From Acinetobacter sp. ANC 4173 (GTDB taxonomy: Bacteria > Pseudomonadota > Gammaproteobacteria > Pseudomonadales > Moraxellaceae), in contig NZ_SJOF01000015.1 in the NCBI RefSeq assembly GCF_004331255.1, positions 46,936 through 110,935 of the forward strand: DNA of 64,000 bases, in the 5' to 3' direction. The position numbers and the translations under genes are program-made. Shown in pieces: positions 1 to 8,512 of this stretch (positions within the stretch are counted from its first letter, which is position 1; each line of letters starts with the position of its first letter). The notes below the pieces were generated by a model. That model saw only the letters and a program-made list of their open reading frames with translations. It was not told the DNA's origin and searched no databases.

Positions 1-185
1 CCTTCTTCAGCTATTTTTGCTGCACTTAAGTAGCGCTCATAGGGACTTAGGTTTAATTGACTCGCTGGATGTCTCCAACTGGCCAAATGATGGCCATAAC
101 CGTCTAAAAATAAATTAAGGTGAAGCTTTCTTGTAGACGAATGTTGAACCTGAGACGACTTTACAGGTTTTAAAGGATTACTCAT
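1..185 (-). CDS. LLM-class FMN-dependent monooxygenase, N-terminal fragment
   Basis: This is the first 61 codons of a gene that runs off the left edge of the window. After a basic leader the protein reads LHLNLFLDGYGHHLASWRHP and then LSPYERYLSAAKIAEE. That is the opening beta strand and first helix of the nitrilotriacetate monooxygenase / DszA / SnaA branch of bacterial luciferase-like monooxygenases. These enzymes use reduced FMN supplied by a separate reductase and often break C-S or C-N bonds. It is the last visible gene of the atsK - binding protein - receptor series, 62 bases after the receptor, so a role in desulfonation or sulfur release is inferred from context. The C-terminal part and substrate residues cannot be seen. 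Confidence 0.8.
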   Translation of the reverse strand, partial: MSNPLKPVKSSQVQHSSTRKLHLNLFLDGYGHHLASWRHPASQLNLSPYERYLSAAKIAEE

Positions 186-247
186 TTTAATCAGTCCAAT
201 GGATTGATGTACACCTCGAAAAAAACGAGGCGTACTAGTCATAGTTT

Positions 248-2536
248 TTAGAAATTTTTACGGAATGAAATGCCCAAATAGCGTTCATCATCTCTAGGGA
301 CTTGACGAGTAATACGGCTACCATTTGTGCTCAGTAAGGTCGCATATGATTTATCTGTTATATTTCGTACATTCAATGCCAATCGCCAGTCAGAAGCAGT
401 ATCAGCTAAAGCAATGCTCGCGTTCAAAAGCCCATATGCACCCTGAATGGTGTTTTGGTTTTGATCGAGGCTGAACTGTACTTTGCTCTGCCATGCATAT
501 TGAGTTGAAAGTTCAATTTGCTTGTTATTTGCCAGAGTAAAATAGCGATCGAGCTGGGTATTAAATTTCCAATCTGGAGAAAATGGCAACGGTTTACCAT
601 TTACATTCGGGCATGAAGTATCGGTAGCTGGACATTTGAAGTCATCAATGCGTGCATGTGTATAGGCACCTGAAAAGTTTAGTCCCCAATTAGGATTAAT
701 CTTATATACCGAATCAATTTCAGCACCATAGGTAGAGACACTTCCTGCATTAACCAAGCGGGTTATCGGGAAACCATTTGGGTCGAGGGTTCTAAAATTT
801 GCCTGATAGTTATCATAATCAGTATTAAATAACGCCACATTGACACGCAGGCGATTATTCAACCATTGAGATTTGAGTCCAAGTTCGTAGGAGTTAGCCG
901 TTTCTGGATCAATGACAGGTGTATCATTTTGCTGCATATTAAAATAAACGTTATATGCAGGACCTTTATAACCTCGCGAATAGGTAAAATAGCCCAATAT
1001 ATTCGGTGTAAAGTCATATTGAGGTCCAATGCGGCCTGAAACTCCAGTTTCACTGGTTGATCCTTCACTGCTAAATGAAGAACGAATAGCATTTCGGACA
1101 CCTACACTGCTTGGAACAGTTGAAACTCGGCTGTGATCATAAGACAACTCATCTCGAGTAACACGTAAACCCGCAATCCATCTCAAGCGATTTGTGAAAT
1201 GAAAGGTACCTTCGCCAAATGCAGCATAGTTAGTGCTGTCTGTGTTGTAGATTGCCTTACCAAAATCTACGACATAGGCATTAGTGGCATTGTTATACCA
1301 AGTTGATTCACGTTGATAAGTCTCATCGTTTTTGTTTTTTGAAAAATATAGACCCGCGACATAATCAATAAAACCATGATCGAGTGGTTTAATTCTAATT
1401 TCTTGAGAAAATTGCTTACTGTTAACATGACCTAAATCGGCAATTCCGGCAAAATTTGGTGTCGGAGCAGCAAGCTGATCACTGTCACCAATCTGTGTAT
1501 TTTTCCATTGGCGAAAGGCCGTAATGGATGATAATTGATGATTGGTTAATGTCCAGTCTGCGGTGAGTGCTACACCCTGATTGGTATCATCAGTCGAGGC
1601 TTGGGTATTTTCAACCGTACTTCGATTGGTTGGAGATGCCACAACAGGCGATAATGCTGCTGCATAGTTGGCATCGGTATTTTTAACCACAATACCTGTC
1701 GGGGCACTCCCTTTTTTATGCAGATAATCGGCAGTAAAGCCCAACACTAAACTATCGGTAGGCGTATATTCAAATTTGGTTCTAAACCCATAGTTTTTAT
1801 AGCCATTAACGTCTTGATTGGTTGTAAGGTTGTCTACATTGCCATCAAAATTACCTAATAGCGCCGAGACATTGGCAGTTAATTTTTCAGGAATTAATGT
1901 ACCAGATGCTCCTAGTTTAATTCGTTGTTCACTATCACTAGTGGCATAGGCATCAATATAACCAGAGGTTTCACTGGTCGGATTTTTGGTCACAATATTG
2001 ACTACACCTGCCGATGCATTTTTACCAAAAAGCGTTCCTTGGGGACCACGAAGCACTTCAATCCGATCAACATCCAACAAGTCAAGTGTTGCTTGCCCTG
2101 GTCGGCTGTAAACAACGCCATCTATCACCGTTGAGACTGAAGGTTCAACACCCGGTGAAGTAGTAACGGTTCCAATACCGCGAACAAACAAGGAAGTATC
2201 CTTATTAGAAGCTCCAGCCCGAAAGTTAACACTCGGTACTTGTGTGACCAATGTTTCAAGTGAGTTTCGTTGTTGCTTATCGAGTTCTTTTCCACTAATG
2301 ACTGAAACGGCAACAGGTACTTTTTGAAGTGATTCTTCACGGCGTGTTGCTGTTACAACAACGGTCTCTAACTGCGCCACATCCTCTGAAGAACGTGCGG
2401 TGTTTGAGACTGTTTCTGCATGAGCTTGTCCCCAAACTGACAAGATACTCAGCGAAAGTAGACTTAAATTTAAAATTTTTTGTTTGGTTACTGACGTGAA
2501 TGGATCACGCGTTACACTTTTCGAATATAACGACAT
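248..2536 (-). CDS. TonB-dependent outer-membrane receptor (organosulfur uptake candidate)
   Basis: The 762-residue protein has a Sec signal peptide ending near residue 40 (GQAHA/ET), a TonB box ETVVVTAT at about 57-64, a plug domain over about 70-175 (VPSVNFRAG, GPQGTLFGKNASAGVVNIVTK) and a 22-strand barrel ending in the expected C-terminal Phe. It would import a ligand across the outer membrane using TonB-ExbB-ExbD energy. It sits 35 bases downstream of the sulfonate/sulfate-ester-type binding protein and a dedicated tonB-exbB-exbD set lies a few kilobases upstream, so the ligand is probably an organosulfur compound rather than a siderophore. The ligand is inference. The family assignment is secure. 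Confidence 0.93.
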   Translation of the reverse strand: MSLYSKSVTRDPFTSVTKQKILNLSLLSLSILSVWGQAHAETVSNTARSSEDVAQLETVVVTATRREESLQKVPVAVSVISGKELDKQQRNSLETLVTQVPSVNFRAGASNKDTSLFVRGIGTVTTSPGVEPSVSTVIDGVVYSRPGQATLDLLDVDRIEVLRGPQGTLFGKNASAGVVNIVTKNPTSETSGYIDAYATSDSEQRIKLGASGTLIPEKLTANVSALLGNFDGNVDNLTTNQDVNGYKNYGFRTKFEYTPTDSLVLGFTADYLHKKGSAPTGIVVKNTDANYAAALSPVVASPTNRSTVENTQASTDDTNQGVALTADWTLTNHQLSSITAFRQWKNTQIGDSDQLAAPTPNFAGIADLGHVNSKQFSQEIRIKPLDHGFIDYVAGLYFSKNKNDETYQRESTWYNNATNAYVVDFGKAIYNTDSTNYAAFGEGTFHFTNRLRWIAGLRVTRDELSYDHSRVSTVPSSVGVRNAIRSSFSSEGSTSETGVSGRIGPQYDFTPNILGYFTYSRGYKGPAYNVYFNMQQNDTPVIDPETANSYELGLKSQWLNNRLRVNVALFNTDYDNYQANFRTLDPNGFPITRLVNAGSVSTYGAEIDSVYKINPNWGLNFSGAYTHARIDDFKCPATDTSCPNVNGKPLPFSPDWKFNTQLDRYFTLANNKQIELSTQYAWQSKVQFSLDQNQNTIQGAYGLLNASIALADTASDWRLALNVRNITDKSYATLLSTNGSRITRQVPRDDERYLGISFRKNF

Positions 2537-2571
2537 TATTTACCCCATAATTAAGTTTTAAAAGACGGTGC

Positions 2572-3651
2572 TTATTTCACTGATTTCAAATATTCGTACT
2601 GTTGAGTTGGCTTCCAGTAGGTCTTTAAATTTGATTGTTCAAGTGCTTGATTTACAAATGACGGATTAACCCAGCTTTTGACGTCAATATTTTTGCGTAT
2701 CAACCCTTGTTGCGTAGCCAAAGTGATTTTTTGCTGCAATTGTTGGGTGTAATAGCCATCAAATAACGGTGAATATAAAAATTTCAGATTTACACCATTG
2801 AGTTCCTGCGCATATACAGAGGCTGGATAGCCTGATTGGGTAAAAAAGAGTGCGACTTGAGGTACTCGATTTTGCTCATTTGAGAGCCAATTCAGACCTT
2901 TTATAACCTGAGTCACAACCTGTTGTGTTTCATTTGGATGTTGTCGAATAAAAGATTGACGACCTAAAAACACGCCTTGAGTAGATCCTGCACCCTTTAA
3001 TTGACGACTACTTACAGGCAAATTAACGATGTGTTTGTCACGCAATGAAAAAAATCGAGAAGGTCCCCATGACGCATCAATTTTTTTTGCGGCCAAAGCG
3101 GCATTAACGGCGTTAAAGTCTAAATTGACCACTCGAACATCACTGAGCTTTAACCCTTGGCTGTTCAATGCACTCACAAATGACAACTCATCTGCCGTAC
3201 CACGTAATAAGCCAACACGTTTTCCTTTTAATTCAGCAAAATTTTTGATCGAAAGATCGGATCTCACTGCCAGATAATTGGTGATGCCGCGCGCCGTTGG
3301 AACAAGTAATTGAGTATCTAATCCATTGGCTTTACCAATGATCGGAGGTAAATCCCCTAAAAATGCGAAATCCAGTTGATTGTTGGCCAATGCTTCGTTA
3401 ATGGCTGGCCCAGCACCTTTAAAAAAGTACCATTGCACTTTGACATTCTGTTTTGCGAGTTCCTGCTCAAGCCATTTTTTGTTGTAAAGTACATCAACAA
3501 CTCCTCCACCCGCATGTTTCTGACCGGCAGTCAAATCGGGAGAACCAATTCGGATTGTTTTAAGGCTTTCAGCATAACTGGCATGTCCATAAGCCAATAA
3601 GCTCAGCAAGATCAATTTTTTAAAAATTGATGGTTTCATGATCTTTTCCAC
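2572..3651 (-). CDS. ABC transporter periplasmic substrate-binding protein, SsuA/AtsR type
   Basis: The frame opens with MEKIMKPS; Met5 (MKPSIFKK) is the more natural start because the Sec signal ends at HASYA/ES. The mature protein has the aliphatic sulfonate / taurine / nitrate binding-protein fold (NMT1/THI5-like): IRIGSPDLTAGQKHAGGGVVDVL at the N-terminus, then GAGPAINEALANNQLDFAFLGD and LKGKRVGLLRGTADELSF. It would capture an organosulfur anion and deliver it to the fused permease encoded at 8513-10138. It lies between the atsK-like dioxygenase and the TonB-dependent receptor, 38 bases after atsK. Alkyl sulfate ester, sulfonate or taurine remain possible ligands; the adjacent AtsK-like enzyme favours sulfate esters. 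Confidence 0.88.
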   Translation of the reverse strand: MEKIMKPSIFKKLILLSLLAYGHASYAESLKTIRIGSPDLTAGQKHAGGGVVDVLYNKKWLEQELAKQNVKVQWYFFKGAGPAINEALANNQLDFAFLGDLPPIIGKANGLDTQLLVPTARGITNYLAVRSDLSIKNFAELKGKRVGLLRGTADELSFVSALNSQGLKLSDVRVVNLDFNAVNAALAAKKIDASWGPSRFFSLRDKHIVNLPVSSRQLKGAGSTQGVFLGRQSFIRQHPNETQQVVTQVIKGLNWLSNEQNRVPQVALFFTQSGYPASVYAQELNGVNLKFLYSPLFDGYYTQQLQQKITLATQQGLIRKNIDVKSWVNPSFVNQALEQSNLKTYWKPTQQYEYLKSVK

Positions 3652-3689
3652 ATTTTTATTGATAAATCAGCGCTGTATTATTTAGACGC

Positions 3690-4598
3690 TTATAAAGTAG
3701 ATGGCTTAATTTGCTTACTCGCTTTACCATCGATATCAACAGGCACATCACCTGCTAACGTAACGCGTCGCATAACACGCAAAGCTTTGCCATAATCATT
3801 GACAGCTAAATGCTGCGTGGCACGGTTGTCCCAAATGGCGACATCTCCGTTTTTCCACGTCCAGCGAATCGTGTTTTCAGGCTTGGTTATACGATCTTGA
3901 AAAATTTCAAACAGCTTGTTGGACTCTTTAGCAGTCAGACCCACAAATCGTTTAAAAAATTGGCCTAAAATTAAAGTCCTCTTCCCAGTTTCAGGATGCA
4001 CTCTGACCAATGGGTGTTCCGCTTCGTAGACAGTTGAAGCAAAGATTTTTTGATGGCGTTTTACAACGTCCTCACTTGCTGAAGGACGAAAACCACCATA
4101 ATCAAAATCATTGGTATGAATTGCACGGAGCTGATTGGCAAGAAGTTTTAGCGGCTCTGGTAATTCATCGTAGGCTGCTTCCGTGTTTGCCCATGTGGTA
4201 TCACCCCCTCGATTGGGTGTAGTTACCGCTCTTAAAATGCTGATTTTTGGATAATTTGAAACAAAGGTGACATCGGTATGCCAAACGTCAGCGCGACCAT
4301 CATGACGGGAATCAAGTTCAAATATATAAGTCGAACCCTCTGCCACTGGAACAGTAGGATGAGAAATAGGTTGCCCAAGCAATTCTGCAAACTTTTCCTG
4401 CCCGTGATCAGTTAAATGTTCCTGATTACGGAAAAAAATAACTTTATGTTCAAGCAATGATAGTCTGATTTGATTCAAGACCTCAGCATTAAGGTTTGAA
4501 GATAATTCAATACCATTAATTTGTGCACCGATACGACCTGCTAAAGGAATCACATCGATTAACTCACTCACTGGTTTTTTTATTAATAAATCTGCCAT
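3690..4598 (-). CDS. atsK: Fe(II)/2-oxoglutarate-dependent alkylsulfatase, AtsK-like (TauD family)
   Basis: The 302-residue protein is a full-length TauD/TfdA-family dioxygenase. The metal triad is visible as His107-x-Asp109 (DVWHTDVTF) and His263 (NRATQHLAV), with the 2-oxoglutarate-binding arginine in the ALRVMRRVT segment (about 274-278). Length, residue spacing and segments such as AGRIGA, ILRAV and [11 protein letters not shown] agree with Pseudomonas putida AtsK as I remember it, better than with taurine dioxygenase. AtsK oxidises the carbon next to the sulfate ester, giving an aldehyde, sulfate, succinate and CO2. The gene is followed by a binding protein and receptor, which fits a sulfate-ester scavenging unit. 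Taurine or sulfonate use is not excluded without assays. Confidence 0.8.
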   Translation of the reverse strand: MADLLIKKPVSELIDVIPLAGRIGAQINGIELSSNLNAEVLNQIRLSLLEHKVIFFRNQEHLTDHGQEKFAELLGQPISHPTVPVAEGSTYIFELDSRHDGRADVWHTDVTFVSNYPKISILRAVTTPNRGGDTTWANTEAAYDELPEPLKLLANQLRAIHTNDFDYGGFRPSASEDVVKRHQKIFASTVYEAEHPLVRVHPETGKRTLILGQFFKRFVGLTAKESNKLFEIFQDRITKPENTIRWTWKNGDVAIWDNRATQHLAVNDYGKALRVMRRVTLAGDVPVDIDGKASKQIKPSTL

Positions 4599-4682
4599 AT
4601 CATCGTTCTCATCATTGATGGTATGAGTTTAGAAATTACCCCTTTAAAATTCTGCAACAAAAATTACATAGCATTTCTGCAT

Positions 4683-4702
4683 TTATGAAAAATTATTCAT
4701 AA
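4683..4702. promoter_or_regulatory. Dyad TTATGAA-N6-TTCATAA upstream of atsK
   Basis: A perfect 7-bp inverted repeat with a 6-bp spacer lies between the Crp-like regulator gene (stop side) and the atsK start. The geometry resembles operators of dimeric Crp/FNR-type factors. It is a candidate binding site for the regulator encoded next to it; this is inferred from position only. Confidence 0.4.
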
Positions 4703-4717
4703 TTCGTCATAATCTCT

Positions 4718-5515
4718 TTAGCGCAGTAAGGCTTTTAATTTGTCGATGTCTTTGACGGAGATATGATTGTATTTTGTTTCAATAATGCCTTCTTCAACAA
4801 ACCACTGAATTTCCTTTCTGATACTTTGTCTCGATATTTTTAAAAGTTCTGCCAAATTTTCTTGTGAGAGTTTTAATAAAACTTCGATGCCTTTTTGAGT
4901 TTGGGTAGAAAAAAATTCGATTAAATAGATGAGCTGTCGCGCAATTTGTACTTTTAAAGGTTGTGTAGATGTATGATAGATATCATTGTCTAAAAGACGT
5001 GTTCTCTGGCATACCAATTTTAAGACCTGATACAACATGCGTGAATTGTGCTGTATGATGTGCTTAAAGATATGTTCAGGAATGGTTGCTATCACAGTTG
5101 CTTCGTGTGCAACATATTCATGCTCTAAGGCAGATTCAGAAATAAGATAGACTATATTTAATAGTGCACCTGTAGGAATAAAACGATGAATAAGATATTT
5201 TCCATCGTATGAATTCCAACCTAACTTGAGTACACCACTTAAAATAATGATCAGTTCACCACAGTTTTGATGTCTCGAATATAGCACTTGTCCTTGATAA
5301 AGATGCTTTATCTTAATTTCATTGAATAACTTCTGCTTTTCTTCAAGCGAACATGCGTCCATAAATTCACATTCTGACAGCATTTGTTCAGCCAGTTTTT
5401 TATATTCAAAGGTAATGTTGAAATCTTGATAACGATTGATATGAGTTTGATCTAATAAATCTAAAAAATGATCATAGTTATCTCTTCTTTTGTCGTTATA
5501 AACAAGTGTTGTCAT
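4718..5515 (-). CDS. Crp/FNR-family transcriptional regulator
   Basis: The 265-residue protein has a cyclic-nucleotide-binding beta-barrel at roughly residues 55-165 (KIKHLYQGQVLYSRHQNCGELIIILSGVLKLGW) and a C-terminal winged helix-turn-helix at about 215-262 (LSQENLAELLKISRQSIRKE). It lacks the cysteine cluster of FNR, and the phosphate-binding cassette of true cAMP receptors is not evident, so the effector is unknown. It lies between the transporter/TonB operon and the atsK series, all on the same strand but separated by a terminator at 5612-5644. It is the obvious candidate to control these genes, possibly through the dyad at 4683-4702. Sulfate-ester genes in pseudomonads are usually controlled by LysR proteins, so a Crp-type regulator is unusual. 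Confidence 0.85.
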   Translation of the reverse strand: MTTLVYNDKRRDNYDHFLDLLDQTHINRYQDFNITFEYKKLAEQMLSECEFMDACSLEEKQKLFNEIKIKHLYQGQVLYSRHQNCGELIIILSGVLKLGWNSYDGKYLIHRFIPTGALLNIVYLISESALEHEYVAHEATVIATIPEHIFKHIIQHNSRMLYQVLKLVCQRTRLLDNDIYHTSTQPLKVQIARQLIYLIEFFSTQTQKGIEVLLKLSQENLAELLKISRQSIRKEIQWFVEEGIIETKYNHISVKDIDKLKALLR

Positions 5516-5611
5516 TCGTCATCTCACCATCAAATTGAAGCTCTAAAATAGACCATACAACCTAATCGTGAAATTCAAGTTTAATATAAATTTAGATTAA
5601 ACAATTATATA

Positions 5612-5644
5612 AAAATCAAGATCTCAAATTTGGATCTTGATTTT
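5612..5644 (-). terminator. Terminator of the permease-ATPase-tonB-exbB-exbD operon
   Basis: A 12-bp perfect stem (AAAATCAAGATC / GATCTTGATTTT) with a 9-base loop is followed on the minus strand by a T-rich run. It lies 28 bases past the exbD stop codon, so it closes the upstream operon and separates it from the Crp-like gene. Confidence 0.85.
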
Positions 5645-5671
5645 CTTTCTTGCTATTTCTTTTAATCAAAC

Positions 5672-6079
5672 TTAAGACTTAGGCGATGTAATGACTGATA
5701 GTTTATCAACACCTACCCGTTCTATGCTGGCCAGTAACTTGGCAACTGTACCATAAGGAACTGTCTCATCTGCATTCAGATTCAGTGCCAGTTTAGGATT
5801 AGCCGCCTTACGCGTTTGGATTGCTTGTTCAAAGTGTTCAAGCGTGACTTTGTCTTTGTCCAGATAAATTTCCCCTTTTGGCTTAACACTAATGACCACT
5901 GCTTTGGTTTGATCTGTCACCTGCGTCGGTGCAGCTTTGGGTAAGTTTACCTTAACAGTATTGGTCAGTAAGGGCGCCGTGACGATAAACACAATCAACA
6001 GAACCAACATCACGTCCACTAGAGGGGTAATGTTGATCTCGCTGACCACATCATCTTGCTCCGATGTTGAAATTGCCAT
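5672..6079 (-). CDS. exbD: ExbD-type biopolymer transport protein
   Basis: The 135-residue protein has one N-terminal transmembrane helix (INITPLVDVMLVLLIVFIVT) with the essential membrane aspartate in PLVDVML, followed by the periplasmic ExbD/TolR domain. With ExbB it forms the proton-driven motor that energises TonB. Its start overlaps the exbB stop, indicating translational coupling. TolR is a weaker alternative, because tonB is directly upstream and no tol genes are present. Confidence 0.93.
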   Translation of the reverse strand: MAISTSEQDDVVSEINITPLVDVMLVLLIVFIVTAPLLTNTVKVNLPKAAPTQVTDQTKAVVISVKPKGEIYLDKDKVTLEHFEQAIQTRKAANPKLALNLNADETVPYGTVAKLLASIERVGVDKLSVITSPKS

Positions 6080-6813
6080 TATGCATATACCTTTTCTTTA
6101 TTGTGGGTATGGCTTAACTCGCTGGCTGGAGTGATCGTACTTGTTGTTTTTACCTTAATCGTCTTAAGCTGGAAACCTGATTTCTGGTTTAGGCTGACAA
6201 AATCGGTCGCAAAGTCATCTAGTTCTGCACCGATAGCTTTTACTTTACGCACAAAATAGTTATATGCCAGTACCGCTGGAACAGCCACTGCAATCCCGAT
6301 GCCTGTTGCAACTAGCGCTTCACCAATTGGCCCTGCGACTACATCCATACTGGCATTACCCGAATGTGCAATTGCCTGTAAAGCATGGATAATCCCAAAG
6401 ACTGTACCAAATAAGCCAATGAAAGGTGCATTATTACCAATCGATGCAAGTAAGGCAGAACCATTTTCTAGCTGGCGACGTTCTGACAAAATTTGTTTGC
6501 GTAAATGGCGCTCGAGTAAATCTTGACGGCTCCAGCTATGTTGTAAATCTTGATGAGTCTCATCGTCTGCATCGGCAAGTGTTTTAAAACCCGTGTGTGC
6601 AATACGTGCCACAGGCCCTTGTCCTGTTTCCGATTTCTGAATGGCATCTTGCAGATTTTTGGCACTCCAGAATTCTTCGGCAAAGGCTTTGCTTTGGCGG
6701 TTGGCTTTTTGGGTTTGAACCAGTTTAATGACAATCAAACCCCACGTCACAATTGAAAAAGTAACCAATAACCAGATAGTCCCATCGTGGATCAGAGAGT
6801 TTATATCACTCAT
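6079..6813 (-). CDS. exbB: ExbB-type proton channel protein
   Basis: The 244-residue protein belongs to the MotA/TolQ/ExbB family. It has a short N-terminal periplasmic end, a first membrane helix at about 13-30 (IWLLVTFSIVTWGLIVI), a cytoplasmic region, then two further helices including the conserved segment NAPFIGLFGTVFGIIHAL and IGEALVATGIGIAVAVPAVLAYN. It forms the pentameric channel around ExbD. It is 37 bases after tonB and overlaps exbD. The set is embedded in an ABC-transporter operon, so it probably serves the nearby TonB-dependent receptor. Confidence 0.93.
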   Translation of the reverse strand: MSDINSLIHDGTIWLLVTFSIVTWGLIVIKLVQTQKANRQSKAFAEEFWSAKNLQDAIQKSETGQGPVARIAHTGFKTLADADDETHQDLQHSWSRQDLLERHLRKQILSERRQLENGSALLASIGNNAPFIGLFGTVFGIIHALQAIAHSGNASMDVVAGPIGEALVATGIGIAVAVPAVLAYNYFVRKVKAIGAELDDFATDFVSLNQKSGFQLKTIKVKTTSTITPASELSHTHNKEKVYA

Positions 6814-6850
6814 GTTAAAATTCCTTATAGATCAATATTAAGTTAAAAAA

Positions 6851-7687
6851 TTATTTCGGGAGTTGATAGTGAATAGGAACATCGACCCAACCTTCGACTG
6901 GTGTTTTTCCTTTTAAGGCGGGTGAGAATTTCCATTGTTTTACAGTTCTCACCGCTGCACTATCGAGTATTTTTTTGCCACTGCTCTGTTTGACTGTCAC
7001 ACTGTCAGGACTGCCATTTGGCAGAACTTTCACCCTCAAGATGACTGATCCTTCCCAACCCCGGTCGAGAGCCTGTTCAGGATATTCAGGCGCAGGATTA
7101 CTCAAATAACCTGCATAGCCTTTTGCTTCAGTAACAGGCAAGTTGTCGTCAGAGGTTTTTGCTGGTGCGTCAGTGGGTTTTGCAACTGATTGCTGAACAG
7201 GAGCCGCCACCACGTTCTTACTTAAGGGTTCCGCTACAGGTCGTGGTTGCTCTATTGCCTTATGCTGTTCAACGTGTTTCTGTACCGGTTTAGTTGGCTC
7301 TACCTGCTTTTGTACAGGCTGAGGCATCTGGCTAACAGGTGGTATCTTTGGCTTTTGCACCACTGGAGGGATTTTAGGTTCAATCACCTTGGGTGGTTCA
7401 GGTGGTTTGACAATTTCTATCACCACAGGGTCAGGTGTTTTGACGTCAAGCTGAGGCGTAGGAAGTTGTTTAGCGATATACCAGATTCCCAAATGTGCCG
7501 CAGCAACGGCGACAATCGCGATTGCCAAAGCATTCTTTTTTGGCTCAACAGGATCATTTCCAACCTCTACGTTATGGCTAAAAGGATCATTAACCGTCGT
7601 TGTATGGGGGACTTGATTGGATAATTGCCCGAATAAAAATGCTTTTCTAATCGAGCCTTGACTAAATTCACTCATCAATAACTCCAA
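6851..7687 (-). CDS. tonB: TonB energy-transducing protein
   Basis: The 278-residue protein has a cytoplasmic N-terminus of about 50 residues, one signal-anchor helix (about 52-70), a long Pro/Lys/Glu-rich periplasm-spanning stretch with repeated PPVVQKP/KPVQKHV-like units (about 85-165), and a C-terminal TonB domain from about 185 (YPEQALDRGWEGSVILRVKV ... WKFSPAL). It contacts the TonB box of outer-membrane receptors. The start codon ATG directly abuts the ATPase stop at 7688. The first Met could also be Met5 (MSEFSQGS). The gene order ATPase - tonB - exbB - exbD is unusual. Confidence 0.93.
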   Translation of the reverse strand: MELLMSEFSQGSIRKAFLFGQLSNQVPHTTTVNDPFSHNVEVGNDPVEPKKNALAIAIVAVAAAHLGIWYIAKQLPTPQLDVKTPDPVVIEIVKPPEPPKVIEPKIPPVVQKPKIPPVSQMPQPVQKQVEPTKPVQKHVEQHKAIEQPRPVAEPLSKNVVAAPVQQSVAKPTDAPAKTSDDNLPVTEAKGYAGYLSNPAPEYPEQALDRGWEGSVILRVKVLPNGSPDSVTVKQSSGKKILDSAAVRTVKQWKFSPALKGKTPVEGWVDVPIHYQLPK

Positions 7688-8503
7688 TTAACCAATTTTG
7701 TCTTCGGTCAAAATCCGAAAAATCTGTTCTTTTAATTGATGCAATTCAAAACTTGAACGATTTCGAGGACGCGGCAAGTTAATGGGAATAATCTGTTCAA
7801 CACGACCGGGTTTGGGTTTTAAAATCACTACACGATCTGCCAGAGTAACGGCCTCTTCCACATCATGCGTAATAAAAACAGTGGTCATTTTTTGTTGGGA
7901 TTGAATGCGTAGCAATTCGTTTTGCATTTGATGCCGTGTTAATGCGTCCAGTGCACCAAACGGTTCGTCCAACAGGAAAATACGAGGTTGCACAACAAGA
8001 CTACGTGCAATGGCTACACGTTGAGACATCCCCCCAGATAGTTGATGTGGATACGCCTTTTCAAAGCCATTTAAACCAATCAACTCAATTGTTTTCTGGA
8101 CCAGAATATCTTTATCACGCGCATTTAACGTCTCATTTAATAAACCCAGCTCAATGTTTTGCTCAACGGTCAGCCAAGGGAATAGGCGATGTTCTTGAAA
8201 AACTACCGCTCGATCGCCGCCAATCCCGCTTACATCCGCACCATCAATTAAAATCCGACCATCAAAATCTTGGTCTAGTCCTGCCAAAAGACGTAAGAGC
8301 GTAGATTTACCGCAGCCACTGCTACCTACAATCGCAATAAACTCCCCTTCTTTAATTTCTAGATTAAAGTCGTGAATAACCTTGACAGGTTGTTGATTGA
8401 CGACAAAAGACTTATGGACATGGTGAAATGCCACACGTGTTTGAGCATTAGATTGAAAAGATTGGTGATGTTTTTCAGTATTTGTATTAAGGGTAATTGT
8501 CAT
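7688..8503 (-). CDS. ABC transporter ATPase, SsuB/TauB/AtsC type
   Basis: The 271-residue protein has a complete ABC ATPase set: Walker A GSSGCGKST, Q-loop VVFQEHRLFPWLTVEQN, signature LSGGMSQRVAIARSL, Walker B RIFLLDEPFGALD and switch histidine FITHDVEEA. The sequence matches the nitrate/sulfonate/taurine importer branch. It powers uptake through the fused permease encoded 9 bases upstream; a dimer of this ATPase would bind the two loops present in that single polypeptide. Its stop abuts tonB. Confidence 0.92.
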   Translation of the reverse strand: MTITLNTNTEKHHQSFQSNAQTRVAFHHVHKSFVVNQQPVKVIHDFNLEIKEGEFIAIVGSSGCGKSTLLRLLAGLDQDFDGRILIDGADVSGIGGDRAVVFQEHRLFPWLTVEQNIELGLLNETLNARDKDILVQKTIELIGLNGFEKAYPHQLSGGMSQRVAIARSLVVQPRIFLLDEPFGALDALTRHQMQNELLRIQSQQKMTTVFITHDVEEAVTLADRVVILKPKPGRVEQIIPINLPRPRNRSSFELHQLKEQIFRILTEDKIG

Positions 8504-8512
8504 GGTCTGACC

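Noticed and set aside
7247..7624. 125-aa plus-strand ORF
   Set aside because: It is the antisense shadow of the proline-rich tonB gene and has no ribosome site or protein-like conservation.
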